Shown: positions 46,056 through 54,292 of the stretch, in pieces
How the letters are laid out: each line of letters opens with the position of its first letter
Numbering within the stretch: position 1 is the stretch's first letter
NCBI RefSeq assembly: GCF_000455265.1
Contig: NZ_HG005141.1
Span: 516,815 to 580,814, forward strand
Direction: 5' to 3'
Length of the DNA stretch: 64,000 bases
Source of the DNA: Paenibacillus antibioticophila
GTDB taxonomy: Bacteria; Bacillota; Bacilli; Paenibacillales; Paenibacillaceae
Notes under the pieces: generated by a model
Databases searched by the model: none
What the model was told of the DNA's origin: nothing
The model's input: only the letters and a program-made list of their open reading frames with translations
Program-made: the position numbers and the translations under genes

Positions 46056-46240
46056 TTTCATGATGTATTTCGTGGATTGAAGATCAGGATTTAAAGGTGT
46101 CTACATCACCTTGTAAAAGCATTTAGCACTTGGATATATCCTAAATGAGCAAAATTTCTAATATGCATATACCCTCTGTTCTAATATAGAAGAACTAGTG
46201 TGATGGAACAATCTGTAAATAAAGAAGCGTTGCAATATAA

Positions 46241-46258
46241 TAAGAACTAGAGTTCTTA
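46241..46258. repeat. 18-bp inverted repeat upstream of the sigma promoter
   Basis: taagaact-ag-agttctta is a perfect palindrome ending eight bases before the promoter's first conserved 9-mer. A related imperfect one, taaaagag-ga-ctctctta, lies at 47092-47109 upstream of the second copy of that promoter. They may be binding sites for an extra regulator. Confidence 0.5.
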
Positions 46259-46266
46259 CTATATTT

Positions 46267-46297
46267 GGTTGTAAATTCTCTGTTCACCACCTCTTTA
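46267..46297 (+). promoter_or_regulatory. Probable cognate promoter of the split sigma factor (copy A)
   Basis: ggttgtaaa (46267-46275), 13 nt, acctcttta (46289-46297). Both 9-mers and the spacing recur exactly upstream of the 213-aa gene at 47125. They do not fit sigma-A elements. The position, about 40 bases before the sigma gene's likely start, fits autoregulation. Confidence 0.8.
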
Positions 46298-46379
46298 CTA
46301 ATAAAGGGATAATTTCTCAAAAAAAGGAGGGGTTATTATTTCCGATATAGATTGCGTTTCAGCTCGTTTCATCAAATAC

Positions 46380-46778
46380 ATGGCGAGTTTGATTCATTAC
46401 AACTCCATTAACTATGACAAGAAGAGGCAAGCTTTGGCCAAGCGATATCCCCTAGTTCTAAATGACGATGAAAGATTGGATTCAGTTAAAATATCCTGTT
46501 ATGATCCAGCGCTCGTACCTTCTGATTTAAAAGACCACATAACCGACAGGTTACTTTTCCTAGCCTATACAGCATTATCAGAAAAACAACAAACGATATT
46601 ATCCCTTTTTTATGTACAAAATTTGAACGATAAGGAAATTTCAATAATCATGGGCGGATCACAACAAAATATATCCAAACATAGATTGAAAGCGATTTCA
46701 AAATTGCGTGAAGTGTTGCAGAAGAGTGAGGAGGAGAGGATACGTGGAACAAACGGAATGGATGGGACTAATAGCTAA
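46380..46778 (+). CDS. SigO-like sigma factor subunit (region 4 type)
   Basis: A short sigma-70 family protein. The C-terminal helix-turn-helix (SEKQQTILSLFYVQNLNDKEISIIMGGSQQNISKHRLKAISKLREVL) is region 4, which reads the -35 element. No region 2 is present; a separate small protein downstream (46912) supplies it, as in B. subtilis SigO/RsoA. No ribosome binding site precedes the ATG at 46380, but AAAGGAGGGG lies ~50 bases upstream and the frame stays open to ATT codons at 46335/46338. Residues encoded there (...VSARFIKY) continue a typical sigma helix. The true start may therefore be ATT. Confidence 0.85.
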   Translation: MASLIHYNSINYDKKRQALAKRYPLVLNDDERLDSVKISCYDPALVPSDLKDHITDRLLFLAYTALSEKQQTILSLFYVQNLNDKEISIIMGGSQQNISKHRLKAISKLREVLQKSEEERIRGTNGMDGTNS

Positions 46779-46896
46779 TTTAGGGTTTCCAATTGCTATC
46801 ACGACGTATTTACTTCTTCGGTTTGAGAAGAAAATTATTGATCTTTCTGAAGCAATTAATGGGTTAAAGGACGAGATTCAAAAGAAAACAAAGTAG
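46744..46896 (+). CDS. yvrJ: YvrJ-family small membrane protein
   Basis: A 50-aa protein with one TM segment (GLIANLGFPIAITTYLLLRF) and a charged amphipathic tail, typical of the YvrJ family. GTG start with GAGGAGGAGAGG just upstream. It overlaps the last 35 bases of the sigma gene in another frame, so the pair is translationally coupled. In B. subtilis yvrJ belongs to the SigO/RsoA regulon, and its function there is unknown. Confidence 0.85.
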   Translation: MEQTEWMGLIANLGFPIAITTYLLLRFEKKIIDLSEAINGLKDEIQKKTK

Positions 46897-46911
46897 AGAG
46901 GGGAATAGTTT

Positions 46912-47094
46912 ATGATTTCGGACTTACTACAAAAAGCAAAAGAGATAGATGGTCAATCTGCTGCTTTAGAAATAATCGAAACGTTCTCACCAAAAATAAA
47001 TGCTTCTCTACGTCAAGTTCCCTATGAGTATCGGGAAGATCTAAAACAAGAGCTGTATGTATCTATGTTAGAGGTTATACAACGATTTGAATAA
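46912..47094 (+). CDS. RsoA-like small sigma-region-2 protein
   Basis: A 60-aa protein resembling B. subtilis RsoA, the small co-sigma that supplies promoter melting (region 2) to SigO. The pattern IIETFSPKINASLRQVPYEYREDLKQELYVSMLEVIQRF is a region-2-like helix pair with the acidic DLKQEL core-binding motif. AGAGAGGGG precedes ATG. It follows yvrJ by 15 bases in the same operon. Confidence 0.8.
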   Translation: MISDLLQKAKEIDGQSAALEIIETFSPKINASLRQVPYEYREDLKQELYVSMLEVIQRFE

Positions 47095-47124
47095 AAGAGG
47101 ACTCTCTTAAAAGATTTCAAAAGA

Positions 47125-47155
47125 GGTTGTAAAATCAGCTTTCAATACCTCTTTA
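47125..47155 (+). promoter_or_regulatory. Probable cognate promoter of the split sigma factor (copy B)
   Basis: ggttgtaaa (47125-47133), 13 nt, acctcttta (47147-47155), identical elements and spacing to the sigma operon's promoter at 46267. It lies 57 bases before the 213-aa gene. Here the sequence also happens to be a palindrome (aaagaggt ... acctcttt); copy A is not, so promoter function explains the conservation better. Confidence 0.8.
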
Positions 47156-47211
47156 GATTACAGATAACACGTTAGAGTGCTATCAAAAAAAATGAGAGGG
47201 AGTAGGTAACT

Positions 47212-47853
47212 ATGGCATTTAATAATGAGTATGCAAAGCTTGTAAGAATCAAAACTGACAATCTGAGTGACAGAGGGTTCAAAACAAAAATAAAGTTACC
47301 AAGCAGTGCAACCTTACCAAGAAAGTGGGACTATATTAATTTCTATGTAGGCATTAATGGTTATGAATGTGGTATTTCAACTGCAAATCGTGATGAGTTT
47401 AAGGTTAATGGCGTGCGAAAATGGCGCATTTTTGCAAATGGAGAAGGTACGCCACACTATGGGAACAAATATAATGATGGTGACATCGTCACACTTTCAA
47501 TTGAATTAAACGCTCAAAATAAGGTTGTATATAAGGTTAATGATGTGGTTATGAGAGCTTTCAACGATAAAGTCACTGAGGTTGTTAACTCGGCACGATT
47601 AGTATTTGCTTCTAATCAAGATACCGGATATAAACCACCACTACAACCATGGACTGTTCTACATGACCAGGTGAGAGCTTTTGAAATGAAATATAAAAAC
47701 AGCTCAAATAATTGGGTTGCCTTTACCATGGGGAACAAAGTAATGACAGAAGAGTGGCCTTTAAATATAGCCACACCTGACGGTAAAAAGTATATTGTAG
47801 ATAAGACATGGATCGGTAACGCTGAAGTATATGGGGCTTTGAAAAACTTCTAA
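47212..47853 (+). CDS. Unknown beta-rich 213-aa protein, likely target of the split sigma
   Basis: No known family recognised. The predicted secondary structure is mostly beta strands with aromatic residues (WDYINFYVGINGYECGIS; KWRIFANGEG; DIVTLSIELNAQNKVVYKV; WTVLHDQV; NWVAFTMGN), suggestive of a jelly-roll or lectin-like sandwich. No signal peptide or TM. GGGAG precedes ATG. Follows a sigma-like promoter, ends at a strong terminator and is thus a monocistronic member of the local regulon. Confidence 0.8.
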   Translation: MAFNNEYAKLVRIKTDNLSDRGFKTKIKLPSSATLPRKWDYINFYVGINGYECGISTANRDEFKVNGVRKWRIFANGEGTPHYGNKYNDGDIVTLSIELNAQNKVVYKVNDVVMRAFNDKVTEVVNSARLVFASNQDTGYKPPLQPWTVLHDQVRAFEMKYKNSSNNWVAFTMGNKVMTEEWPLNIATPDGKKYIVDKTWIGNAEVYGALKNF

Positions 47854-47872
47854 ATAAAATAAAAAATTCAAA

Positions 47873-47908
47873 AAAAGGTCTCCCGAATAGCGTCGGGAGA
47901 CCTTTTTT
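47873..47908 (+). terminator. Strong terminator after the 213-aa gene
   Basis: aaggtctcccga-atagcg-tcgggagacctt with a six-T run. Closes the sigma/target locus. Confidence 0.92.
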
Positions 47909-48145
47909 GGTGCTAATATATAGAAATAACTTGAATTAAAAGGAATAATGAGGTCAAATATCAAATATATGAAATAGAACTGTTTATTGATTAAGGTCTG
48001 ATCCTATTAATGAACGCGACTCCCCATCATTTACAGTACGGATCTTCCAGTGCATATATGTAACAAGTGTTCTAATGCAACATTACATCATTGTTCTCGT
48101 ATATAGTATGGGTGAGAAAAATACGTTGTAAAGGAATGAACTAAA

Positions 48146-48988
48146 ATGAAAAAGCTTCTGGCAGGAATTTTCACTGTTTTGATTTTCTCCATTACTCCAT
48201 TACCTACACAGGCGGCAGACATACAAATAAAAGTGGATGGTGTTACGATTCCCTCCGATGTGAAGCCCGAAATGAAGAACAATCGAACCATGGTCCCGCT
48301 GCGAGTGATCAGTGAGAATTTGGGGGCCAGGGTCAACTGGTCCGATTCACAAATCGTGCTCACTAAAGGGGATGTAAAGGTAAGCTTGCGGCTGAATAGC
48401 ACTACAGCAATGAAAAATGGGAACAGCGTGCCGCTTGATGCCAAGCCTTATCTAAAGCATAATCGCACGATGGTTCCACTTCGTTTTATTGCAGAGATGT
48501 TTGAGTCCAATGTCAGCTACAGCAACTTTGTCGTAACTGTCGAGACAAAGCCCCTGGTCATTGATGGAGTAGAAGTAGAAGCCTTTCAAGAAGAACACCA
48601 TATGATACTGGGCGGCATTGTAAATCAAATCCATGGGCATGGCTATCATGAAGCAATATATAATATTTTCGTGGAAAACAAAGGAGAGGTGGTCGAAGAA
48701 CCTTCTAATTACTCCTGGAATAGTAGTCACCTCTCACCTGGCGACTACTATAAAAGTGGGCAATATGACTTTTTAGACCAAGAAGGGAATAGCATAAAAC
48801 GTTTTGACATTTATACTTTAGTTCGATCAATGGATGATGTGGATCAGGATCCCGAGGTTTTTATTTATGAAGCGAATGTAAACCAATGGTATATGTTTAA
48901 CTACAAAGCAAGTCGAGATATTAGCCAGCTCAGCGACACCGCCGCAATGAACGGCTTCCTGACAGAGATCAGCAATGACGTTCCGTAA
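48146..48988 (+). CDS. Secreted protein with two copper-amine-oxidase-N (stalk) repeats
   Basis: A signal peptide (MKKLLAGIFTVLIFSITPLPTQA) is followed by a copper-amine-oxidase N-terminal-like domain (PF07833, 'stalk'; ~30-130). It has two RTMVPLR motifs (at ~48 and ~108) typical of these repeats in Paenibacillus secreted proteins. A C-terminal ~140-residue part has no domain I know. Likely cell-wall or extracellular. AAAGGA lies upstream. Different base composition from the ABC genes to the right suggests the AT-rich island extends to here. Confidence 0.83.
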   Translation: MKKLLAGIFTVLIFSITPLPTQAADIQIKVDGVTIPSDVKPEMKNNRTMVPLRVISENLGARVNWSDSQIVLTKGDVKVSLRLNSTTAMKNGNSVPLDAKPYLKHNRTMVPLRFIAEMFESNVSYSNFVVTVETKPLVIDGVEVEAFQEEHHMILGGIVNQIHGHGYHEAIYNIFVENKGEVVEEPSNYSWNSSHLSPGDYYKSGQYDFLDQEGNSIKRFDIYTLVRSMDDVDQDPEVFIYEANVNQWYMFNYKASRDISQLSDTAAMNGFLTEISNDVP

Positions 48989-49028
48989 AGGGCACAACTG
49001 CTTAAATTGAAGTCAACGTCAAACAATG

Positions 49029-49072
49029 ATAAGGGGCTTTCCCAAAGGTTAATTACCTGGAGGGGGCCCTTT
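49029..49072 (+). terminator. Candidate terminator after the stalk-domain gene
   Basis: aaggggc ... gggggccctttttg. An imperfect stem with five T; moderate confidence. The gap 48989-49515 otherwise holds the dispersed repeat below and no gene. Confidence 0.5.
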
Positions 49073-49382
49073 TTGATTGCTGAGGGTTAGCTCAAAAAAT
49101 GGATTTGGCGAGATCCTTCACTTGAGCGGAGTTGGTTGATTAGGGCGTGTCTGAAACTCTTAATAGGGACACAGTCTACCGTAGTGAATTTATTTCCATT
49201 ACATTCGCCATTTGACGCTCAAACCCCATTTTAGTGAAAAATCTTCGCTTACATTTCCAATAATGATCGATTTTCCTGCTTCATCCCAATCTAAGGTCAA
49301 AAATTTCACTAGAGGTGCTCAAGGCCGATTTTTCTGAAATTTAATGTCCTTTTGTTCACTGCAGCTACCTATACACTCGGCG

Positions 49383-49500
49383 TGGATCACGGTCAGGTAA
49401 AGACCGGATTTTCTCACCAATTCGCACCAAAGAAACGCAGTCAACGTCAAAAACCAAGGAACGAAGTCAGAATAGACCGCTTCAGTTCCTTGGTTTTTTT
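49383..49500. repeat. Second copy of the ~110-bp terminator-carrying repeat
   Basis: Same order of blocks as 14107-14217: tcaggtaaagaccgga, caccaa, gtcaaaaaccaaggaac, agaccgcttcagttccttggtttt. The stem aaaaaccaaggaac / gttccttggttttt works as a bidirectional terminator and lies ~15 bases after the SBP gene's stop, on the minus strand. Confidence 0.8.
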
Positions 49501-49515
49501 AATTATTATGCTACT

Positions 49516-50922
49516 TTACTGTTGATCAGCCAACCACTTGGTCCCTTCCTCTTGGGCCTTCTTCATTGCTTCGGCTGCACTTAGCTCACCTAACATCACA
49601 CGCTCCACATTCTCTGACAGAATGTAACGCGGTTGACCGGAGCGGTATGGATAACGCGGTGTCCACAGCTGGCTCATGGACTGCAGGATAATATCCATCT
49701 GTCCAATCTCCTTCACAGAAGACCAGTTCTCGGCTGCCTTGATCACCGGCATACTCTGTGAACGCTGTTCATCCCACATATATTGCTGGAAGAACTCGCT
49801 GCCGCTGAATTTCAGCCATTCCCAGGCCAGGTCCTTATTACTGCTGGATGCTCCGATCGAGAAAGGACTTCCGGCGAACATGCCGCCCATTCCTGTTGTC
49901 TGATTCTTAAATAGTAAAGCTGCCTGGTAGCGGTCCTCGAGCCCGAGGTTGGCCAGCGAATTGATGAAACCCGGAGTTTGACGCAAGTTGATCGCAATGT
50001 TGTTCTTCTCCGTCAAGAAATTTTCGGCGCCTTGTCCAGCCATGGTTCCCTCTGGGGCATACTTGAGCGCTTCTTTCAGCATATCGGTTGCTTGCACCAT
50101 GGTCTCGCTGTCGAATTCCAGCTTCATATCCTTCCACAGGAACCCGGTGCCCCACTGTCCGCCCAGGGATTCATTAATATTCATGACCGTATCGGCTGCG
50201 TCCCCGCCCTTGAAGGTCAGACCGTAGTTCTGTTCACCCGTCTTGGGGTTTTTACCTGTCATCTTGGAGGCCTTCTCCAAAACCTCCTCAATCGTCGGAG
50301 ATTCGGACAGGTATTCTACACCCCAATCATCGAACAGCTGACGGTCGTATACAATGACCCGCGAATCACCGATAAAAGGCAGGCCATAGACCTGCAGGTC
50401 CTGATCACTCGGTCCCATGGCCTTCCAGCCCTCTACCTGTCCGTTCAGGTAAATGCCCAGATCAAAGCTGTCTTTATCGATATAGGGCTGCAACGGCTCA
50501 AGCAAGCCTTGTTCTACGAACGTCGTAATCCCCGGCACTTGATATACATCGGCCGCCCCGGATTGAAGCATCGTTTGTGTCTTCTCGTTATAGTTATCCC
50601 AGCCCATAAGAATGAATTCGACCTCGGTGTCAGGATACTGCTTCTCGAACTCATCCTTCAGTACCTTTACGCCCTTAGAGGTTTGGCCGGAGACGGGATC
50701 GGTCTTGTCTTCCAGCGAGAAGTCGCCTACAAGCTGCACCTTCAATTTTCCGGTCGGCTTATCATTCGTCTCCACTGCTGCATTACTGGTGCTTTCCGTT
50801 GGTGCCGGCTGGTTGTTGCTCTTCGCCGCCCCGTTAGAATTACCGTTTGTTCCGCATGCGCTTAGAATCATAGTGGACGCCAGCAGCGTTCCTATCAACT
50901 TCAAGGTCAATTTATTAAACAT
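49516..50922 (-). CDS. Carbohydrate ABC transporter substrate-binding lipoprotein (family 1)
   Basis: MalE-like SBP_bac_1 lipoprotein with lipobox MILSACG (Cys near residue 23). Start chosen at 50922 (MFNKLTLK), behind GGGAGAG; the frame extends further but into the ribosome binding site. Family-typical segments: LEDKTDPVSGQTSKGVKVLKDEFEKQYPDTEVEF, and GLPFIGDSRVIVYDRQLFDDWGV (substrate-site loop). Last gene of the LacI-regulated operon, downstream of its permeases. No ATPase gene is present; such systems often share an MsmX-type ATPase. Confidence 0.9.
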   Translation of the reverse strand: MFNKLTLKLIGTLLASTMILSACGTNGNSNGAAKSNNQPAPTESTSNAAVETNDKPTGKLKVQLVGDFSLEDKTDPVSGQTSKGVKVLKDEFEKQYPDTEVEFILMGWDNYNEKTQTMLQSGAADVYQVPGITTFVEQGLLEPLQPYIDKDSFDLGIYLNGQVEGWKAMGPSDQDLQVYGLPFIGDSRVIVYDRQLFDDWGVEYLSESPTIEEVLEKASKMTGKNPKTGEQNYGLTFKGGDAADTVMNINESLGGQWGTGFLWKDMKLEFDSETMVQATDMLKEALKYAPEGTMAGQGAENFLTEKNNIAINLRQTPGFINSLANLGLEDRYQAALLFKNQTTGMGGMFAGSPFSIGASSSNKDLAWEWLKFSGSEFFQQYMWDEQRSQSMPVIKAAENWSSVKEIGQMDIILQSMSQLWTPRYPYRSGQPRYILSENVERVMLGELSAAEAMKKAQEEGTKWLADQQ

Positions 50923-51014
50923 GATTAGCTCTCCCAACTCCATTATATTTTTTAAAATAGCCGCTTACCTGCTTACCAGTCCCGCCTCTTTAAGTACCCC
51001 GCAACCTCCGGCTA

Positions 51015-51860
51015 TCACTCTCCCTTCAAGCCGCTGAGGGCAATACTGCGAATAATGTATTTTTGTAAAAATAGAAAAACTAGGATGATCGGCAGAATGC
51101 TCATTGCCGCTGTAGCCATCGTTACCCCCATCAATCGGGTGCCATTCTCTGAAGAGAAGCTGGACAGAAATAACGGTACGGTCTTCATATCCTGATCGTT
51201 AATGACAACGAGCGGCCACAGGAAGGAATTCCAGCTGTCCTGGAAGGCCAGGATGGCCAGTGTCGCTGTAATAGGCCCCGTCAGAGGAGCAAAGATACGG
51301 AAGAAGATCGTGAACTCATTGGCCCCATCAATCTTGGCTGACTCGCGCAGTCCTTCGGGAAGACGATCAAAATACTGCTTCACCAGCACAATGCCAAGCG
51401 CATTAATGATCGCCGGAAAGATCAGCGGATATTTGGTATTAATCATTCCGAGGTCATTGAACATACTGAACATCGGAATCAGTCTGGCCTCGAAAGGAAT
51501 CATCATAGTAGCCAGAACTGCAAAGAATAAGAGCTTCTTCCCCCGAAATTCCCCTTTGGAGAAGGCATACCCGGCCAGCAGCGCAGAAGACACGCTAAGC
51601 AGGACACTGAATAGTGCAATGATTGACGAATTGGCATAGGTCTTGAACAGAGCCCCATTCTCGAATACCAGCTTATAGTTGAATAGAGAGAAATCCTCAG
51701 GGATCAGCCGCGGCGGAAATGGAACAGCTATATTGCTGGTCCTCTCCAGGCTGACGCTGATCATCCAGAGGAAGGGATACAGCATCAGCACACCCAATCC
51801 AAGCAGAAGGAGGAACAACGCGGTGTTAAGCAATTTCCCTTTTCCTGTTGCACTCAACAT
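51015..51860 (-). CDS. Carbohydrate ABC permease, MalG-type
   Basis: Inner-membrane permease with six TM and the coupling EAA loop GLRESAKIDGANEFTIFFRIFAPL. Forms a heterodimer with the MalF-type partner just upstream, 15 bases away. 281 aa is the usual length. Confidence 0.93.
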   Translation of the reverse strand: MLSATGKGKLLNTALFLLLLGLGVLMLYPFLWMISVSLERTSNIAVPFPPRLIPEDFSLFNYKLVFENGALFKTYANSSIIALFSVLLSVSSALLAGYAFSKGEFRGKKLLFFAVLATMMIPFEARLIPMFSMFNDLGMINTKYPLIFPAIINALGIVLVKQYFDRLPEGLRESAKIDGANEFTIFFRIFAPLTGPITATLAILAFQDSWNSFLWPLVVINDQDMKTVPLFLSSFSSENGTRLMGVTMATAAMSILPIILVFLFLQKYIIRSIALSGLKGE

Positions 51861-51875
51861 CTTACAAGTCCTCCC

Positions 51876-52805
51876 TTATATTTTCATCTTCGTGACTTTG
51901 GTATTGACATACGTGAGAATCAGAATAAAGAGGAACAGAATATAGGACGCCGCAGAGGCCAGACCATATTCGTGGCCACCGAACCCACGCTCGAAGATGA
52001 AGCCGACAACCGTATGCAAGGACCGCGCCGGACTTCCCTGTAGACCGCCGAGCATATAAGCATCGGTGAACCGCTGCAAGCCGCCAATCCAGCCAATGAT
52101 GAACAAGACCGTCAGACTTCCGACCATATTCGGCAGGGTGATGTACAGCCACTGCTTGAAGCCTGATGCCCCGTCTATGGAAGCCGCTTCGTAGTAGTCG
52201 CTTGATATCGCCTGCAGATTGGCCAGGTTAATAATGATGACGAAGCCCAGCCAATGCCAGACCGAGAGAATAATCGCCCCCCACTTCGCAGAAGTCGGCT
52301 GTGATAACCATACGACCTTCTCAAAGCCCAACAATTGCGCCACGTAGTTGAGCGGTCCATCCGGATGAAGAAGCGCCAGAAAGACAGTGGCAGCTGCAAC
52401 AATAGAAGTGACGTTGGGCAGGTAGAACAGCACCTTAAAGAAGTTAGAGCCACGGCGTAAATTGTTGATCAGGCAAGCAATGATGAACCCGATCGGAATG
52501 GCAATCAGAAGCTGGAAGACCGTAATGTAGAGCGTGTTGTACACCGAATACCAGAAGGTGCCGGACTCCAGTACGCTCATGTAATTCTCCAGCCCAACGT
52601 ACCGCTCGTCAGCCCCCTTGGTGAAGCTAAGCCGCAGCGACTCCGCCAGCGGGTAGATCATGAACACCGCAATACCAAGCAAGGTGGGCAGAAGAAACAG
52701 ATACCAGGCAAGCACAGGCTGCCTCCGGATCCTTTTATTGCGTTTACGCAGCAGGCTTTGATCCAAGGCGCCTAGCGTTGTAGCTTTTGACATGTGGTTG
52801 GACAA
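51876..52805 (-). CDS. Carbohydrate ABC permease, MalF-type
   Basis: Six-TM permease with the EAA loop YYEAASIDGASGFKQWLYITLPNM. Start region: AAGGAGG abuts an ATG at 52814 but is nine bases before a TTG at 52805, which I chose (about 310 aa). A further ATG at 52793 is possible. It begins ~60 bases after a palindromic operator candidate and after the MATE gene's stop. Confidence 0.9.
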   Translation of the reverse strand: MSNHMSKATTLGALDQSLLRKRNKRIRRQPVLAWYLFLLPTLLGIAVFMIYPLAESLRLSFTKGADERYVGLENYMSVLESGTFWYSVYNTLYITVFQLLIAIPIGFIIACLINNLRRGSNFFKVLFYLPNVTSIVAAATVFLALLHPDGPLNYVAQLLGFEKVVWLSQPTSAKWGAIILSVWHWLGFVIIINLANLQAISSDYYEAASIDGASGFKQWLYITLPNMVGSLTVLFIIGWIGGLQRFTDAYMLGGLQGSPARSLHTVVGFIFERGFGGHEYGLASAASYILFLFILILTYVNTKVTKMKI

Positions 52806-52865
52806 GGGAACCATCCTCCTTGCTGTTCATTTCGAAAATTAATCATCTTAGAGATTGTTCAAAAA

Positions 52866-52877
52866 GTTAACGCTAAC
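52866..52877. promoter_or_regulatory. LacI-type operator candidate before the permease genes
   Basis: gttaacgctaac, a near-palindrome with a central CG as in LacI-family operators. It overlaps the stop of the upstream MATE gene, ~60 bases before the MalF-type start. Confidence 0.45.
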
Positions 52878-54273
52878 CCGCTTCAACATCGGACTGCAAT
52901 TCCGAGTATCTGTATTTGGGATCGAGAGCGGACAAACGAATTTCCCGCCACTTCTCTGATTTCCAGCGCCGTAGCATGAGACAGGCTCTAATCCATTCAT
53001 CTATAATAAAGGCCAGCCAAATGCCGTATATCCCATAACCCCATACGATTCCGAACAAGTACGCCGCAGGAACGCTTACTCCCCACATCATGATAAGGCC
53101 CAGCATGACAGGATATTTCACTTCACCGCTAGCATTCAGCGAAGCGATCATAATGACATTGCAGGCGCGGGCGGACTCCAGCAGGACGGACAGCAGGATC
53201 AGATTGGAGGACATGTTAATAACATGGCTGTCAGCTGTAAACAAACCCAGCAGCGGCTTGGACAACAGATACAGGAGCAGATTGACAGAGCAGCTGATGA
53301 GAAGCCCTATTCTAAGATGTCGAAGCCCGACGGTTTTGGCCGACCCCGGTTTTCCCGCTCCAATCAGATGGCCAATGATGATCGAGGTCGCTTGACCGAT
53401 AGAGACCGATATCAGAAAGATATATCCGGTAAGCGTCTGTGTGTATATCTTGGTGTTGATGGCCGTAGTCCCAAGGAGCGTCACGATCATCATAATGACT
53501 ACCTGAGAAGCAGAATAGGAGAGATTCTCCCCGGCAGAGGGAATGCCTAGCTTGAAGATTTCTCTCACATCAGCAAGCCGGAACAAGAGCCCCTTAACAC
53601 GGAATAAGGCTTGACCCATCGCACGAATCAACAGCACCACCGCCAACGCCACGCCAAGCAGCTTGCTTCCAAAGGTCACCCACGCCACACCCTCGACCCC
53701 ATAGGAAGGCAGGCCGAAGGGTTCGAATAGCACCAGATAATTGCCCAGCGTATTGAGAGAAACCATCGTGAAGGATAGCAAGAGCATCCGTTTGACCATG
53801 CCATTCATGCGCAGGGTCATTTCCGCAGTCATAATAAAGGCCGTGGCAATAGAGGCTAGTCCTGTAACCGATAGATACACCGTACCGTACTGCATTAACT
53901 CCTTCGGCAAAGAGATGGCATGAAGAATCGGTTCAGGGAACGAAAACAATACGATGCTGGCTATACCTCCGAGCAGCAAATTCGCTATAATGGCCGTCCG
54001 GGCAACAACGGCCGCCTCAGCCCGCTTCCCCGAGCCGTTTAATTGACTCATAATGATTCCGGCCCCTACGGTAGCGAATCCAAACAGCAAATTGACGGTT
54101 GTGAGCAATTGCGAGACCGTCCCTACCGCGGCAACGGCAAGATCAGAATATTGGCTAAGCATCAAAGTATCGATGGTGAGGATGACCGTCTGCACGAGCT
54201 GGCTCAGAAACAACGGTCCGGCCAAACCCAGCAGGGTCAGAGGGGCAGGGTTGCTTAGCCCTGGCTGCTGCAT
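52873..54273 (-). CDS. MATE-family efflux transporter
   Basis: Third MATE pump of the window, related to the one at 22375 (two-halves; GLAGPLFLSQLVQTVILTIDTLMLSQYS at the start, GIPSAGENLSYSASQVVIMMIVTLL in the middle). Start chosen at 54273 (MQQPGLS) with GAGAGGG upstream; earlier ATGs in the frame would overlap the PHP gene by 40 bases. Twenty bases after that gene, so part of the same operon. Confidence 0.87.
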   Translation of the reverse strand: MQQPGLSNPAPLTLLGLAGPLFLSQLVQTVILTIDTLMLSQYSDLAVAAVGTVSQLLTTVNLLFGFATVGAGIIMSQLNGSGKRAEAAVVARTAIIANLLLGGIASIVLFSFPEPILHAISLPKELMQYGTVYLSVTGLASIATAFIMTAEMTLRMNGMVKRMLLLSFTMVSLNTLGNYLVLFEPFGLPSYGVEGVAWVTFGSKLLGVALAVVLLIRAMGQALFRVKGLLFRLADVREIFKLGIPSAGENLSYSASQVVIMMIVTLLGTTAINTKIYTQTLTGYIFLISVSIGQATSIIIGHLIGAGKPGSAKTVGLRHLRIGLLISCSVNLLLYLLSKPLLGLFTADSHVINMSSNLILLSVLLESARACNVIMIASLNASGEVKYPVMLGLIMMWGVSVPAAYLFGIVWGYGIYGIWLAFIIDEWIRACLMLRRWKSEKWREIRLSALDPKYRYSELQSDVEAG

Positions 54274-54292
54274 TTCGCCCTCTCTCTTGCAG

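Noticed and set aside
47092..47155. Conserved block before the 213-aa gene as a simple terminator of the RsoA-like gene
   Set aside because: It is palindromic here, but the same two 9-mers upstream of the sigma gene are not, and no T-run follows; promoter function explains both copies.
49978..50865. 295-codon plus-strand ORF opposite the sugar-binding lipoprotein
   Set aside because: Shadow of a well-supported lipoprotein gene; no independent evidence.
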